Positions 43,301-50,998 of a stretch of 64,000 bases of DNA are shown piece by piece. The first letter of the stretch is position 1. Every line of letters begins with the position of its first letter. Both the position numbers and the translations under genes were made by a program. Origin of the DNA: CAYVHU01 sp964451415. Lineage in GTDB: Bacteria > Pseudomonadota > Alphaproteobacteria > Rhodospirillales > Magnetovibrionaceae. The stretch is from contig CAYVHU010000012.1 in assembly GCA_964451415.1 (NCBI GenBank), positions 1 to 64,000 on the forward strand. The letters are read 5' to 3'. The notes beneath the pieces were generated by a model that ran no database searches, had not been told where the DNA came from, and was given only the letters and a program-made list of their open reading frames with translations.

Positions 43301-43415
43301 CAATCCGATCATGCGCCGCGATCCGGATGTCGAACAGATGTCGCTGATGGATCTGACCGGCGGTAGTATCGTTTACTTCAACACCCGCGCCCGGCTGGAG
43401 AAAGTCAATGCGTGA
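40353..43415 (+). CDS. ttrA: Molybdopterin catalytic subunit, tetrathionate reductase family
   Basis: 1020 residues, the length of Salmonella TtrA. A twin-arginine signal (NRRNFLKACALGG) sends it to the periplasm. Putative FeS ligands are C78, C82 and C129; the position expected for the first Cys is D75. A likely Mo-ligand Cys is C254 (VNICEVSHH). MopB domains and the C-terminal MGD-binding domain (QSHSRLSSNYVLRQI, then FNVGYGHWGYGATNYRIGG) are present. It should reduce tetrathionate to thiosulfate or a related oxyanion. No ttrRS sensor pair is nearby. Confidence 0.8.
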   Translation: MVNRRNFLKACALGGVGVGFGGFYDTFYHLIPFNDRGRQALHPIYGNSNAPEWLRDPSSGKLRPNPDWILRYTVDQQCHSECGLQVKINRKTGRVQRISGNPYHPNTLTDYDSIDTPLLATAARPGTVCARGNAGIQSIYDPYRITVPLKRKGPRGSGQWQPIGWEQLIKEVSDGGRIFADTGDAASADLDVLGFNGLYAKRREPMDPSAPELGRRTNGYVFQGGRIVGSRLGFARRFGAAFSTVNTYEHVNICEVSHHVATAQVYPGKHMSKPDISEAKFIIFWGTQPGDANFPMQTMAKYTAAARAKAGGLKYVVIDPLLSRGGVMGERANWLPIKPGTDGAMALAMIRWIIDNRRYNADYLSRPTQAAAEAVGELSHTDASHLVIDDASHPRNGAFLNLEDAGLGSAAQDEELDRVAIDVATNRPVAVEHSARAAVAFSGKVNGIKVKSAFTLIGESASEHSIEDYAAISGIGAAQIVDLAREFTSHGRKAACEMYRGVVKHPNGYYNGVAVLLLNLLVGNLNWTGGLTVGGGSFSYKKGQYDVMGIETDTPAEGVMLSREEAEYEESSEYKAKKAKGENPYPSKRPWFPLSFEMFSELLPSAVQRYPYGVDILLWHMATPFYSTPTQGNEAMVEAVKDPKNIPLIIASDIVVGDTSMYADYIIPDSSFLERWCHIGVLPTVLTKGTGVRWPVVELTEKTPDGRHMCLEEFFIDVARRIGLPGFGDKGIRDGAGKWWPLKRKEDWYLKATANVVFQSGVADSEVPDVTALEVQVGDLSGFAETFKSALTPAQWPKVLSVLAKGGRMEPRSRAREGDRLTHRFTKTLHFYAEEVARTRNSMTGEPFLGTTAWVEPTTALGQPLDQLDDPKDWPFTIITLKGALQSHSRLSSNYVLRQIMPDNGIQVAAQDAGRLGIADGENVWVVTPHGKRKGIARVVEGIHPGVITFNVGYGHWGYGATNYRIGGRRIEGDKVRRMGIHLNPIMRRDPDVEQMSLMDLTGGSIVYFNTRARLEKVNA

Positions 43416-44067
43416 TGGCGAACCGGCCCTCTCGCAGATGCTGGCGGCGGCGGCGGCCCTGGTGCTGCGCCCTGCGGAAGCGGAAATCCTGGCGAATCTG
43501 GTAGAATCCGGCGGAGGTGACATCACTCTGGAACAGGCGCGACAGGATTTCTACGATGTGTTGTGCGTGCCCCAGTCCGGTCGTTACATTTCGCCCTATG
43601 CCCATGTGCTTGATCGAGGGCAGTTGCTGGAGGACCAGTGCTGGAATTTCCCTCCGCCGCGTTTCGATGGCGGCGACGCCCTGGCCGGATGGTATGAGGC
43701 GGTCGATTTCGATCCCCTGCAATTGGACGTTGATCCGATGCTCAGGGGCCCCCATCGTGCCTTGGATCAGGTCGGTTTTATCCTTACCTATCTTGGCGGG
43801 CTGGTCGGCGTTCACGAAGTGGACGGCACGAACGAACGCGCCGCCGCTGTGCTTGGCGTTTTCCTGGATGAGCATGTGGGGGATTGGATGGATCGCTTTT
43901 GTACTCTTTTGGGGGGGTGCGGCAGTGCTTATCTGCAAGCCGTGGCCAGCGCCGTGGAGGAGGTTGTCGAACTGACGCGTGCGCGCTACGGGCAGGTTCC
44001 GTCATCACGCTACGATGCGTTGGGCGCGCCCGACGGCGGGACGTCGGTCTGCGAGGAGGCGCGCTGA
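43408..44067 (+). CDS. TorD/DmsD-family molybdoenzyme chaperone
   Basis: 219 residues, all-helical, overlapping the ttrA end by 8 bases. LEQARQDFYDVLCVPQSGRYISPYAHV and the later FLDEHVGDWMDRFCTLL match the TorD/NarJ chaperone superfamily (FxxLF and E/DHxP-type contacts are replaced here by ExHVGDW). Such proteins bind the twin-arginine leader of their partner and help cofactor insertion, so the partner is almost certainly the adjacent TtrA-like subunit. Confidence 0.85.
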   Translation: MRDGEPALSQMLAAAAALVLRPAEAEILANLVESGGGDITLEQARQDFYDVLCVPQSGRYISPYAHVLDRGQLLEDQCWNFPPPRFDGGDALAGWYEAVDFDPLQLDVDPMLRGPHRALDQVGFILTYLGGLVGVHEVDGTNERAAAVLGVFLDEHVGDWMDRFCTLLGGCGSAYLQAVASAVEEVVELTRARYGQVPSSRYDALGAPDGGTSVCEEAR

Positions 44068-44068
44068 T

Positions 44069-44094
44069 CTGATATTTCTGTTCTAAAATTTCAG
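44069..44094 (+). promoter_or_regulatory. Possible operator upstream of the RpiR-type gene
   Basis: CTGATATTTCTG and its partner TAAAATTTCAG form an imperfect AT-rich dyad ending 14 bases before the -35 at 44109. RpiR/HexR-type regulators often bind such TGA/TTTCA palindromes next to their own promoters. The match is only 9 of 13 per arm. Confidence 0.3.
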
Positions 44095-44108
44095 ATATGA
44101 ATCGTTTG

Positions 44109-44138
44109 TTGCAATGAACACGGCAAGTGGTCTATGAT
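44109..44138 (+). promoter_or_regulatory. Promoter of the rpiR-aminotransferase-BKACE operon
   Basis: TTGCAA (44109-44114), an 18-base spacer and TATGAT (44133-44138), about 50 bases before the regulator start. Good agreement with the sigma70 consensus. Confidence 0.6.
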
Positions 44139-44187
44139 TCACGTGCGCTGAAAGGCGCAGGGGGGATTCACAACAACAAGCGGCCTA

Positions 44188-45087
44188 ATGAATTTCAAAG
44201 ATGTCATCGCGCGCATAGAAGGCAGTTTTTCGCGTCTCAGTCCGCAGCTGAAGCGCGCGGCGCGCTATGTCATCGACCATCCCGAGGACATGGCGCTGTA
44301 TTCCATGCGTCAGGTGGCTGCGCACGCGCGGGTCCATCCTTCCACGATGGTGCGTCTGGCGCGCGAATTGGGGTTTGATGGTCACGCTCAGTTTCAGGAA
44401 CCGTTTCAGGAACGTTTGCGTTCGCGTCCCAAGGTCAGCTATGCGAAAAGCGCACGCACCTTGCAAGAACGTGGTGATACCGGTTCCGATGAAAATTTAA
44501 TCGCGGAAATGTTTCACACCGAACGCCAAAGCCTGGCCGCTCTTGCGGAGGAGCCGGGGGAGAAGGCTGTTGCGGCGGCGGCGAACGTGTTGTGCGGTGC
44601 GCGCAGAATTTTTGTCGTTGCCGCGCGCAGTCTCTATCCGGTCGCTTTTTATTTTCATTACGCAAGCCGCATGTTCACCCACAATGTCGAGTTGGTGGAC
44701 GGCCATGGCGGCACCTTTGCCGACCAGATGCGCGGTGTGGGTGAAAACGACGTTGTTCTGGCTGCTAGTTTTTCCCCCTATAGCCGGAATACCGTGCGCG
44801 CGGTCGATTACGCCGTGGAACACGGCGCGCAGGTGGTGGCGATCAGCGACAGCGCCGTGGCGCCCATCGTTCGCCATCGTGGAACCCTGGCCTTGCTGGT
44901 GCGCAACGACAGCCCGTCTTTTTTTCATTCCATCGTTCCCGCCATGGCGGTGGCGGAGGCTCTTGTGATGTTGATGGTGGCCCGTGGCGGGGATGCGGCG
45001 TTGAAGCGCCTGGATGAAAGCGGCGAGCAACTCAATGGTTTTGACGCCTATTGGCTGGAAAAAATCACGCGGAGGCACCGTTCATGA
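44188..45087 (+). CDS. MurR/RpiR-family transcriptional regulator
   Basis: 299 residues. The N-terminal HTH_6 domain (about 1-80: RLSPQLKRAARYVIDHPEDMALYSMRQVAAHA, then HPSTMVRLARELGFDG) precedes a SIS sugar-phosphate-type domain (about 125-270: GARRIFVVAARSLYPVAFYF, then DVVLAASFSPYSRNTV). The SIS domain binds a phosphorylated or other small effector. It overlaps the aminotransferase gene by 4 bases, so it most likely controls that pathway in cis. Confidence 0.9.
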   Translation: MNFKDVIARIEGSFSRLSPQLKRAARYVIDHPEDMALYSMRQVAAHARVHPSTMVRLARELGFDGHAQFQEPFQERLRSRPKVSYAKSARTLQERGDTGSDENLIAEMFHTERQSLAALAEEPGEKAVAAAANVLCGARRIFVVAARSLYPVAFYFHYASRMFTHNVELVDGHGGTFADQMRGVGENDVVLAASFSPYSRNTVRAVDYAVEHGAQVVAISDSAVAPIVRHRGTLALLVRNDSPSFFHSIVPAMAVAEALVMLMVARGGDAALKRLDESGEQLNGFDAYWLEKITRRHRS

Positions 45088-46421
45088 ACCATGTTTTTCA
45101 TCGTCAGCCCAAGATCGAAATGCCCCATGCGGTAGGGGGCGACGGGGCGTGGGTGATTGACGCGCAGGGGCGCTGTTATCTTGATGCGTGCGGCGGTGCG
45201 GCGGTGTCGTGCCTGGGCCATAGCAACACGGCGGTAAAAGCCGCGATCATTGATCAGGTTCAACGCCTGCCTTTCATTCACAGCGCGTTTTTCACCACCG
45301 ATGTGATGGAGAATTTGGCACACAAACTGACGCAATTGGCGCCGGGGACTTTGAATCGAGCCTATTTCGTTTCCGGCGGTTCCGAAGCCAATGAGGCGGC
45401 GATGAAGCTGGCGCGGCAGTATTTTCTTGAAAAAGGTGAAGGCGAGCGCAGCCACATCATCTCACGGCTGCACAGTTACCACGGCAATACCTTAGGTGCG
45501 CTTTCGATGAGCGGAAACCTGTGGCGGCGCGAACCGTATGAGCCGATGTTGTCGCACAATGTTCACCATATTGCGCCGTGTTTCGCCTATCGCTATCAAC
45601 GTGACGGCGAAAGTGACGAGGCCTATGGTCTGCGCGCGGCGAACGAACTGGAACAGGCTATTTTGGAGCTTGGCGAACACAAGGTCGCGGCCTTTATTGC
45701 CGAACCCGTGGTGGGCGCGACCCTGGGCGCGGTGCCGCCCATGCCCGGTTACTTCAAACGCATCCGCGAAATTTGCGACAAATACAACGTGCTCTTGATC
45801 CTGGATGAGGTCATGTGCGGGACGGGGCGCACCGGCGCCATGTTTGCTTTCGAGCAAGAAGGTATCGTTCCGGACATGGTCACCATGGCCAAAGGACTCG
45901 GTGGCGGTTATCAGGCCATCGGGGCGTTGATCGTCACGGATGAAATCTTTAACGCAATCACGTCCGGCAGCGGTTTTTTTCAGCACGGTCACACCTATAT
46001 GGGGCACGCGACGGCTTGCGCGGGGGCCTTGGCGGTGCTGGAGGAAATCGAAAAGCGCAGTCTGCTTGCCAATGTGCGTGCCCAAGGGGATCTTTTGGAC
46101 GAAAAACTGCACGCGACCTTCGCGCAGTACCCCCATGTCGGCAATATCCGCGGACGCGGATTGTTTCGCGGCATCGAACTGGTTGCGGACCCTGATCGGA
46201 AGACGCCCTTTGCGGCGGATTTGAAACTTCATGCGCGGATCAAGAAGAACGCTTTGGAACGAGGTTTGCTGTGTTACCCGATGGGGGGGACGGCGGATGG
46301 AAAGAATGGCGATCACGTCCTTTTGGCGCCGCCCTACATCGTCAGTTCCGGCGAGGTTGACGAAATCGTGGGACGTCTTAAACAAGCTCTCGATGCCGCA
46401 ATCGCAGAGGTTCGCTCATGA
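45084..46421 (+). CDS. Class III PLP-dependent aminotransferase
   Basis: 445 residues from the ATG at 45084, with GGAGG upstream; an upstream in-frame start lies in the regulator gene. PLP lysine K270 (MAKGLGGGYQ), D241 (LDEVMCGTGRTG) and the FVSGGSEANEAAMKLAR segment (residues 95-111) are all present. Members use pyruvate or 2-oxoglutarate with omega-, beta- or sulfonated amino acids (beta-alanine, taurine, 4-aminobutyrate). The substrate is not readable from sequence, but coupling to a beta-keto acid cleavage enzyme favours a beta-amino acid. Confidence 0.88.
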   Translation: MNHVFHRQPKIEMPHAVGGDGAWVIDAQGRCYLDACGGAAVSCLGHSNTAVKAAIIDQVQRLPFIHSAFFTTDVMENLAHKLTQLAPGTLNRAYFVSGGSEANEAAMKLARQYFLEKGEGERSHIISRLHSYHGNTLGALSMSGNLWRREPYEPMLSHNVHHIAPCFAYRYQRDGESDEAYGLRAANELEQAILELGEHKVAAFIAEPVVGATLGAVPPMPGYFKRIREICDKYNVLLILDEVMCGTGRTGAMFAFEQEGIVPDMVTMAKGLGGGYQAIGALIVTDEIFNAITSGSGFFQHGHTYMGHATACAGALAVLEEIEKRSLLANVRAQGDLLDEKLHATFAQYPHVGNIRGRGLFRGIELVADPDRKTPFAADLKLHARIKKNALERGLLCYPMGGTADGKNGDHVLLAPPYIVSSGEVDEIVGRLKQALDAAIAEVRS

Positions 46422-47290
46422 TCGGCGGTGTTTTCGATCCTGCTGTGATCTGCGTTGCCCCCAACGGGGCGCGACGCACGCAGGAAGATCATGCGGGGCT
46501 GCCGTTAAGTGCGAATGAGTTGGCGCGTGAGGCGTGTCTCTGTCGCGATGCGGGCGCGGCCATGATGCACCTGCATGTGCGTGATGGCGAAGGTCGTCAT
46601 GTTTTGGATGCGGATGTTTATCGAGATGTTCTTGGCACCATTCGCCGCGAAGTCGGACGAGACATGATTCTTCAGATCACCACCGAAGCTGTGGGCCGTT
46701 ATCGGCCCGTTCACCAAATGGCTGTGGTCGAAGCCGTCCGTCCGCAAAGTGCTTCGCTGGCAATCGGTGAACTGATCCCTGCGGGCGAGGAAACGCTCGC
46801 GGATTTTTTCACCTGGATGGACGCACATGACGTGCTGGCGCAATACATTTTGTATTCTTCACAAGACGTGCGCCATTTCAACGCCTTGCGCGAACGCGGT
46901 CTTATTGTCGAAGCGCGGCCTTTTGTGTTGTTCGTTCTGGGCTCTCATGGGCCGAAAATCGGAACCGTGGATGACCTGAACGATCGTGTCGATGCCTTGG
47001 TCGAGGGCGGACCTGTGCACTGGGGCGTTTGTGCCTTCGGTGAAAGGGAGGCTCCGGCGGCGGCGGCGGCCCTGATGATGGGCGGACATCCGCGCCTTGG
47101 TTTTGAAAACAACCTGTATCTGGAAAGCGGCGCCCTTGCGCCGAATAATGCCGCGTTGGTGCGACAGACTGTGCGTGCGGCGGCCTTGGAAGAACGGGTG
47201 ATTGCAGACGCAAACGCAGCTCACGCAGTTTTTGCCATGGATTGTCCGCAAGGGCGAGGCGGGATCGTGGGTGGCGAAAAAAGAGCGTAA
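46418..47290 (+). CDS. Beta-keto acid cleavage enzyme (BKACE, DUF849)
   Basis: 290 residues, TIM-barrel BKACE family. The enzymes condense a beta-keto acid with acetyl-CoA and cleave it to acetoacetate plus a new acyl-CoA. Zinc ligands H51 and H53 (MMHLHVRDGEGRH) and E230 are present, as is R226. The residue after E230 is Asn (LGFENNLYLESG), where the family generally has Asp. It overlaps the aminotransferase by 4 bases and lies 39 bases before the TAXI-TRAP genes. Confidence 0.88.
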   Translation: MIGGVFDPAVICVAPNGARRTQEDHAGLPLSANELAREACLCRDAGAAMMHLHVRDGEGRHVLDADVYRDVLGTIRREVGRDMILQITTEAVGRYRPVHQMAVVEAVRPQSASLAIGELIPAGEETLADFFTWMDAHDVLAQYILYSSQDVRHFNALRERGLIVEARPFVLFVLGSHGPKIGTVDDLNDRVDALVEGGPVHWGVCAFGEREAPAAAAALMMGGHPRLGFENNLYLESGALAPNNAALVRQTVRAAALEERVIADANAAHAVFAMDCPQGRGGIVGGEKRA

Positions 47291-47329
47291 ACGTGTGTTG
47301 ATAAAAAACATATCTGGGAGGATAGGGAC

Positions 47330-48316
47330 ATGAAGAAGTTTTTAGGCGCAACCTTGTTGGGGGCGACCTTGGCCGTTACCGCATTCGGCGGTTTCGCACA
47401 AAAGGCAAGCGCCGCAGAGCAGCGTTTTGTCACCATCGGCACCGGCGGTGTGACGGGGGTGTACTACCCCACCGGCGGGGCGATCTGCCGTTTGGTGAAC
47501 AAATCGCGCAAAGAACACGGCATTCGCTGTTCGGTGGAATCCACGGGTGGCTCAGTCTACAACATCAATACCATCCGCGCGGGTGAACTGGATATGGGCA
47601 TCGCCCAGTCCGATGTGCAGTACAATGCATACCATGGACTTAATCAGTTTAAGAAGGCGGGGCCGTTCAAAAATTTACGCGCCGTTTTTTCCATACATGC
47701 AGAACCGTTCACCGTGGTGGCGCGCGCCGACAGCGGCATCAAGACCTTTGACGATCTGAAGGGCAAGCGTGTCAACATCGGCAATCCCGGTTCCGGCCAG
47801 CGCAGCACCATGGAAGTGGTGATGAAGGCCAAGGGCTGGAAAATGAGTGATTTCGCGTTGGCTTCGGAACTGAAGTCATCGGAGCAGTCCAAGGCGTTGT
47901 GCGACAACAATATTGACGCCATGGTATTCACGGTCGGCCATCCGTCGGCCTCCATCAAGGAAGCGACCACCACATGCGACAGCGTGTTGGTCAACGTGAC
48001 GGGCCCGGCCATCGACAAGCTGGTGAAAGACAATCCCTATTATCGTTATGCGACGATTCCCGGCGGGATGTATCGCGGTTCTCCCAACGACACCAAGACC
48101 TTCGGCGTGGGGGCGACTTTCGTCACTTCGACGGCGGTGCCTGACGAAGTGGTTTATCAGATCGTCAAGGCTGTGTTCGAGAACTTCGATGCCTTCAAGA
48201 AGCTGCACCCGGCGTTTGCCAAACTGAAAAAATCGGAAATGGTGAAGGACGGTTTGTCCGCGCCGCTGCATCCGGGCGCACTGAAATACTACAAGGAAGT
48301 CGGCCTGATCAAGTAA
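47330..48316 (+). CDS. TAXI-family TRAP transporter solute-binding protein
   Basis: 328 residues with a signal peptide (MKKFLGATLLGATLAVTAFGG, cleaved after ASA near 28). IGTGGVTGVYYPTGGAICRLVN, GSVYNINTIRAGELDMGIAQSD and the IGNPGSGQRSTMEVVMKA segment are TAXI signatures. It binds substrate in the periplasm for the fused permease downstream. TAXI proteins are mostly linked to glutamate, 2-oxoglutarate or other C4-C5 acids. A strong hairpin follows it. Confidence 0.93.
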   Translation: MKKFLGATLLGATLAVTAFGGFAQKASAAEQRFVTIGTGGVTGVYYPTGGAICRLVNKSRKEHGIRCSVESTGGSVYNINTIRAGELDMGIAQSDVQYNAYHGLNQFKKAGPFKNLRAVFSIHAEPFTVVARADSGIKTFDDLKGKRVNIGNPGSGQRSTMEVVMKAKGWKMSDFALASELKSSEQSKALCDNNIDAMVFTVGHPSASIKEATTTCDSVLVNVTGPAIDKLVKDNPYYRYATIPGGMYRGSPNDTKTFGVGATFVTSTAVPDEVVYQIVKAVFENFDAFKKLHPAFAKLKKSEMVKDGLSAPLHPGALKYYKEVGLIK

Positions 48317-48339
48317 GGGACGGCCTTTGTAACGAAACA

Positions 48340-48365
48340 TGGGGGCGGCTTCGGGGCCGCCCCCA
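48340..48365 (+). terminator. Intergenic hairpin between binding protein and permease
   Basis: TGGGGGCGGC (48340-48349) and GCCGCCCCCA (48356-48365) form a perfect 10-bp GC-rich stem. The following bases are CATTTTATAT, a weak T run. It probably acts as a partial terminator or mRNA-stabilising structure that keeps binding-protein expression above permease expression. Confidence 0.65.
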
Positions 48366-48403
48366 CATTTTATATCGCTTGGCGTCAAACGATAGGACGG
48401 GTT

Positions 48404-50998
48404 ATGGCAGAACAAAACGCAACCTTGTTGAAACAAGACTTGGAAGTTGCGCAAGACATCGTTGCTTCGGTCGATACCGGCGCCCGCATCCCGACGGGTC
48501 TTTCGGCGCGCATTCTGGTGGGCTTGACCCTGGCATGGTCCGTGTTTCAATTGTGGATTGCTTCACCCTTGCCCTTTTTGTTTCGCTGGGGCGTGCTGAA
48601 CAGCACCGAGTCACGCTCCATCCATCTGGCGTTTTCGATTTTCCTCGCCTATCTCGCGTTTCCGGCGTTTAAGAGCTCACCGCGAAGAATCATTCCCGTA
48701 TACGACTGGATCATCGCTTCCGTTGCCGCATTTTGCGCTGCGTATCTATTTTTGTTCTATGCTCAACTGGCCGAACGTCCCGGTGCGCCGACGACCTTTG
48801 ATGTCGTGGTCGGCGTGCTCGGCATGATCACGCTTTTAGAGGCGACGCGCCGTGCTTTGGGCCCGCCTTTGATGGTGGTTGCGATCATCTTTCTGATTTA
48901 CACCTTCGCCGGCCCCTATATGCCCGATGTCATCGCCCACAAAGGGGTGGGTATCAACAAGGCCATGTCCCATTATTGGCTGGCGACCGAAGGTGTGTTC
49001 GGTATCGCGCTGGGCGTGTCCACGTCCATGGTGTTTTTATTCGTGTTGTTCGGCGCGTTGTTGGAACAAGCCGGTGCGGGCAACTATTTTATTCGCGTCG
49101 CGTTCGCTCTTTTGGGGCACATGCGCGGCGGTCCGGCCAAGGCCGCCGTGGTGTCCAGCGCCATGACCGGCCTGGTGTCCGGATCATCCATCGCCAACGT
49201 GGTGACCACGGGCACGTTCACCATTCCCCTGATGCGCAAGGTCGGCTTTTCGGCGGAAAAGGCTGGTGCGGTCGAGGTCGCATCTTCCACCAACGGTCAG
49301 TTGATGCCTCCCGTCATGGGGGCGGCGGCGTTCTTGATGGTGGAATACGTGGGCATTCCCTTGACCGAGGTGATGAAGAATGCATTTCTGCCCGCGGTCA
49401 TTTCCTACATTGCGCTGGTTTATATCGTGCATCTTGAGGCCTTGAAAGCGGACATCCGCGGTCTGCCCCGGGTATGGAACCCCCCTTTTCTGGCCAAGAT
49501 TGCGATGTTCGTCGCCACCTTCGCGGGGCTGGCGGCCTTGTCATCTGGAACGTATTATACGCTCGGTTGGGTCAAGGCCTATGCTGGGGATGCCACGCCC
49601 TATATCGCTACGGTGATGCTCGTCATCGCATACAGCGCTCTGGTGAAGATCGCCGCCAATCAACCGGATCTTGATACGTCGCTGGACATCAAGGTGCTGC
49701 CGTTGCCGGGGCCGACCATCAAGGCCGGGCTGCATTTTCTGCTGCCGGTGGTGGTTTTGGTGTGGAGCCTGATCGTCGAGCGCCTGTCGCCGGGCCTGTC
49801 GGCATTTTGGGCCACCGTGTTCATGATCTTCATCGTGCTGACGCAAAAGCCGTTGATGGATTTCTTCCGCGGTCAAAGCGTCACGATGTCGCATCTGCAC
49901 AAAAGCTTTTTCGACTTCGTTCACGGTTTGGAAGCCGGCGCGCGCAACATGATCGGTATCGGCGTGGCGACGGCGGCGGCAGGTATCATCGTGGGGACCA
50001 TTACCCTGACCGGCATCGGTCAGGTCATGACGGAAGTGATTGAGATCGTTTCCGGCGGAAATCTGATGCTGATGCTGTTCCTCACTGCGGTGGTGAGTTT
50101 GATCTTGGGCATGGGGTTGCCGACCACGGCAAATTATATCGTGGTGTCCAGCCTGATGGCGCCGGTGATCGTGACCGTGGGCGCGCAGGCGGGTTTGATC
50201 GTGCCTTTGATCGCGGTGCACATGTTCGTGTTTTACTTTGGCATTCTGGCCGACGACACGCCGCCGGTGGGGCTGGCCGCGTTTGCGGCCTCGGCCATAT
50301 CGGGGGGCAATCCCATCCGCACCGGCATTCAGGGGTTCATGTACGATATTCGTACCGCCATATTGCCGTTCATGTTTATTTTCAACACGCAGTTGCTGCT
50401 GATCGGCATTGATCACTGGTGGGAACTGGTGGTCACCATTGTCTCGGCGGTTTTGGCGATGTTGACCTTCGCCGCCGCGACCCAGGGCTACTTTCTGGTC
50501 AAAAGCCGCATCTGGGAAACGGTGGCGTTGCTGCTGGTGGCCTTCACCTTGTTCCGCCCCGGGTTCTGGATGGATATGATCTATCCCCCCCTGGAGGCAC
50601 ACAGTGCGACCGAGATTTTCACCATCGCCCAGGGCCTTCCCGCCAAGGCGCAATTGCGTGTGCGGATTATCGGAGAAACCCTGGAAGGCAAAAACGTGGA
50701 CAAGACCGTCATGTTGCCCATGGGCTTGCCGGGAACGGGCGTACAACGCCTTGCCCGCGCCGGCTTGGAGTTGCGCAAGGATGGAAATTCCATGATTGTC
50801 GATAACGTGATTTTCGGCTCGGTGGCGGAGAAAATGAAAATTGATTTCGATTGGCAAATCCGTTCCGTCGAACTGAAGGCGGATCGCCCGCCCAAGCAAT
50901 TGATGTTTTTACCTGCGCTGGCGTTGCTGTTTCTGGTCTTTTTCGTGCAGCGCACGCGCCGTCGCATAGAGGAAAGCGAAAGGGAGAGCCATGTATAA
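48404..50998 (+). CDS. TRAP transporter fused 4TM/12TM permease with C-terminal DUF3394 domain
   Basis: 864 residues. The small (DctQ-like) part (about 30-150) and the large (DctM-like) part (about 175-690) are fused, as is usual for TAXI systems. Landmarks are GGPAKAAVVSSAMTGLVSGSSIANVVTTG and GLPTTANYIVVSSLMAPV. A C-terminal DUF3394-type domain (about 700-845) between the last two helices contains LPAKAQLRVRIIGET and GSVAEKMKIDFDWQI. It uses a sodium or proton gradient to import the substrate. It overlaps the stress-protein gene by 8 bases. Confidence 0.92.
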   Translation: MAEQNATLLKQDLEVAQDIVASVDTGARIPTGLSARILVGLTLAWSVFQLWIASPLPFLFRWGVLNSTESRSIHLAFSIFLAYLAFPAFKSSPRRIIPVYDWIIASVAAFCAAYLFLFYAQLAERPGAPTTFDVVVGVLGMITLLEATRRALGPPLMVVAIIFLIYTFAGPYMPDVIAHKGVGINKAMSHYWLATEGVFGIALGVSTSMVFLFVLFGALLEQAGAGNYFIRVAFALLGHMRGGPAKAAVVSSAMTGLVSGSSIANVVTTGTFTIPLMRKVGFSAEKAGAVEVASSTNGQLMPPVMGAAAFLMVEYVGIPLTEVMKNAFLPAVISYIALVYIVHLEALKADIRGLPRVWNPPFLAKIAMFVATFAGLAALSSGTYYTLGWVKAYAGDATPYIATVMLVIAYSALVKIAANQPDLDTSLDIKVLPLPGPTIKAGLHFLLPVVVLVWSLIVERLSPGLSAFWATVFMIFIVLTQKPLMDFFRGQSVTMSHLHKSFFDFVHGLEAGARNMIGIGVATAAAGIIVGTITLTGIGQVMTEVIEIVSGGNLMLMLFLTAVVSLILGMGLPTTANYIVVSSLMAPVIVTVGAQAGLIVPLIAVHMFVFYFGILADDTPPVGLAAFAASAISGGNPIRTGIQGFMYDIRTAILPFMFIFNTQLLLIGIDHWWELVVTIVSAVLAMLTFAAATQGYFLVKSRIWETVALLLVAFTLFRPGFWMDMIYPPLEAHSATEIFTIAQGLPAKAQLRVRIIGETLEGKNVDKTVMLPMGLPGTGVQRLARAGLELRKDGNSMIVDNVIFGSVAEKMKIDFDWQIRSVELKADRPPKQLMFLPALALLFLVFFVQRTRRRIEESERESHV

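Noticed and set aside
49541..50899. 452-codon open frame on the minus strand, opposite the TRAP permease
   Set aside because: Composition (His, Gln, Asp, Arg rich) is typical of an antisense shadow; the opposite strand encodes a clear permease.
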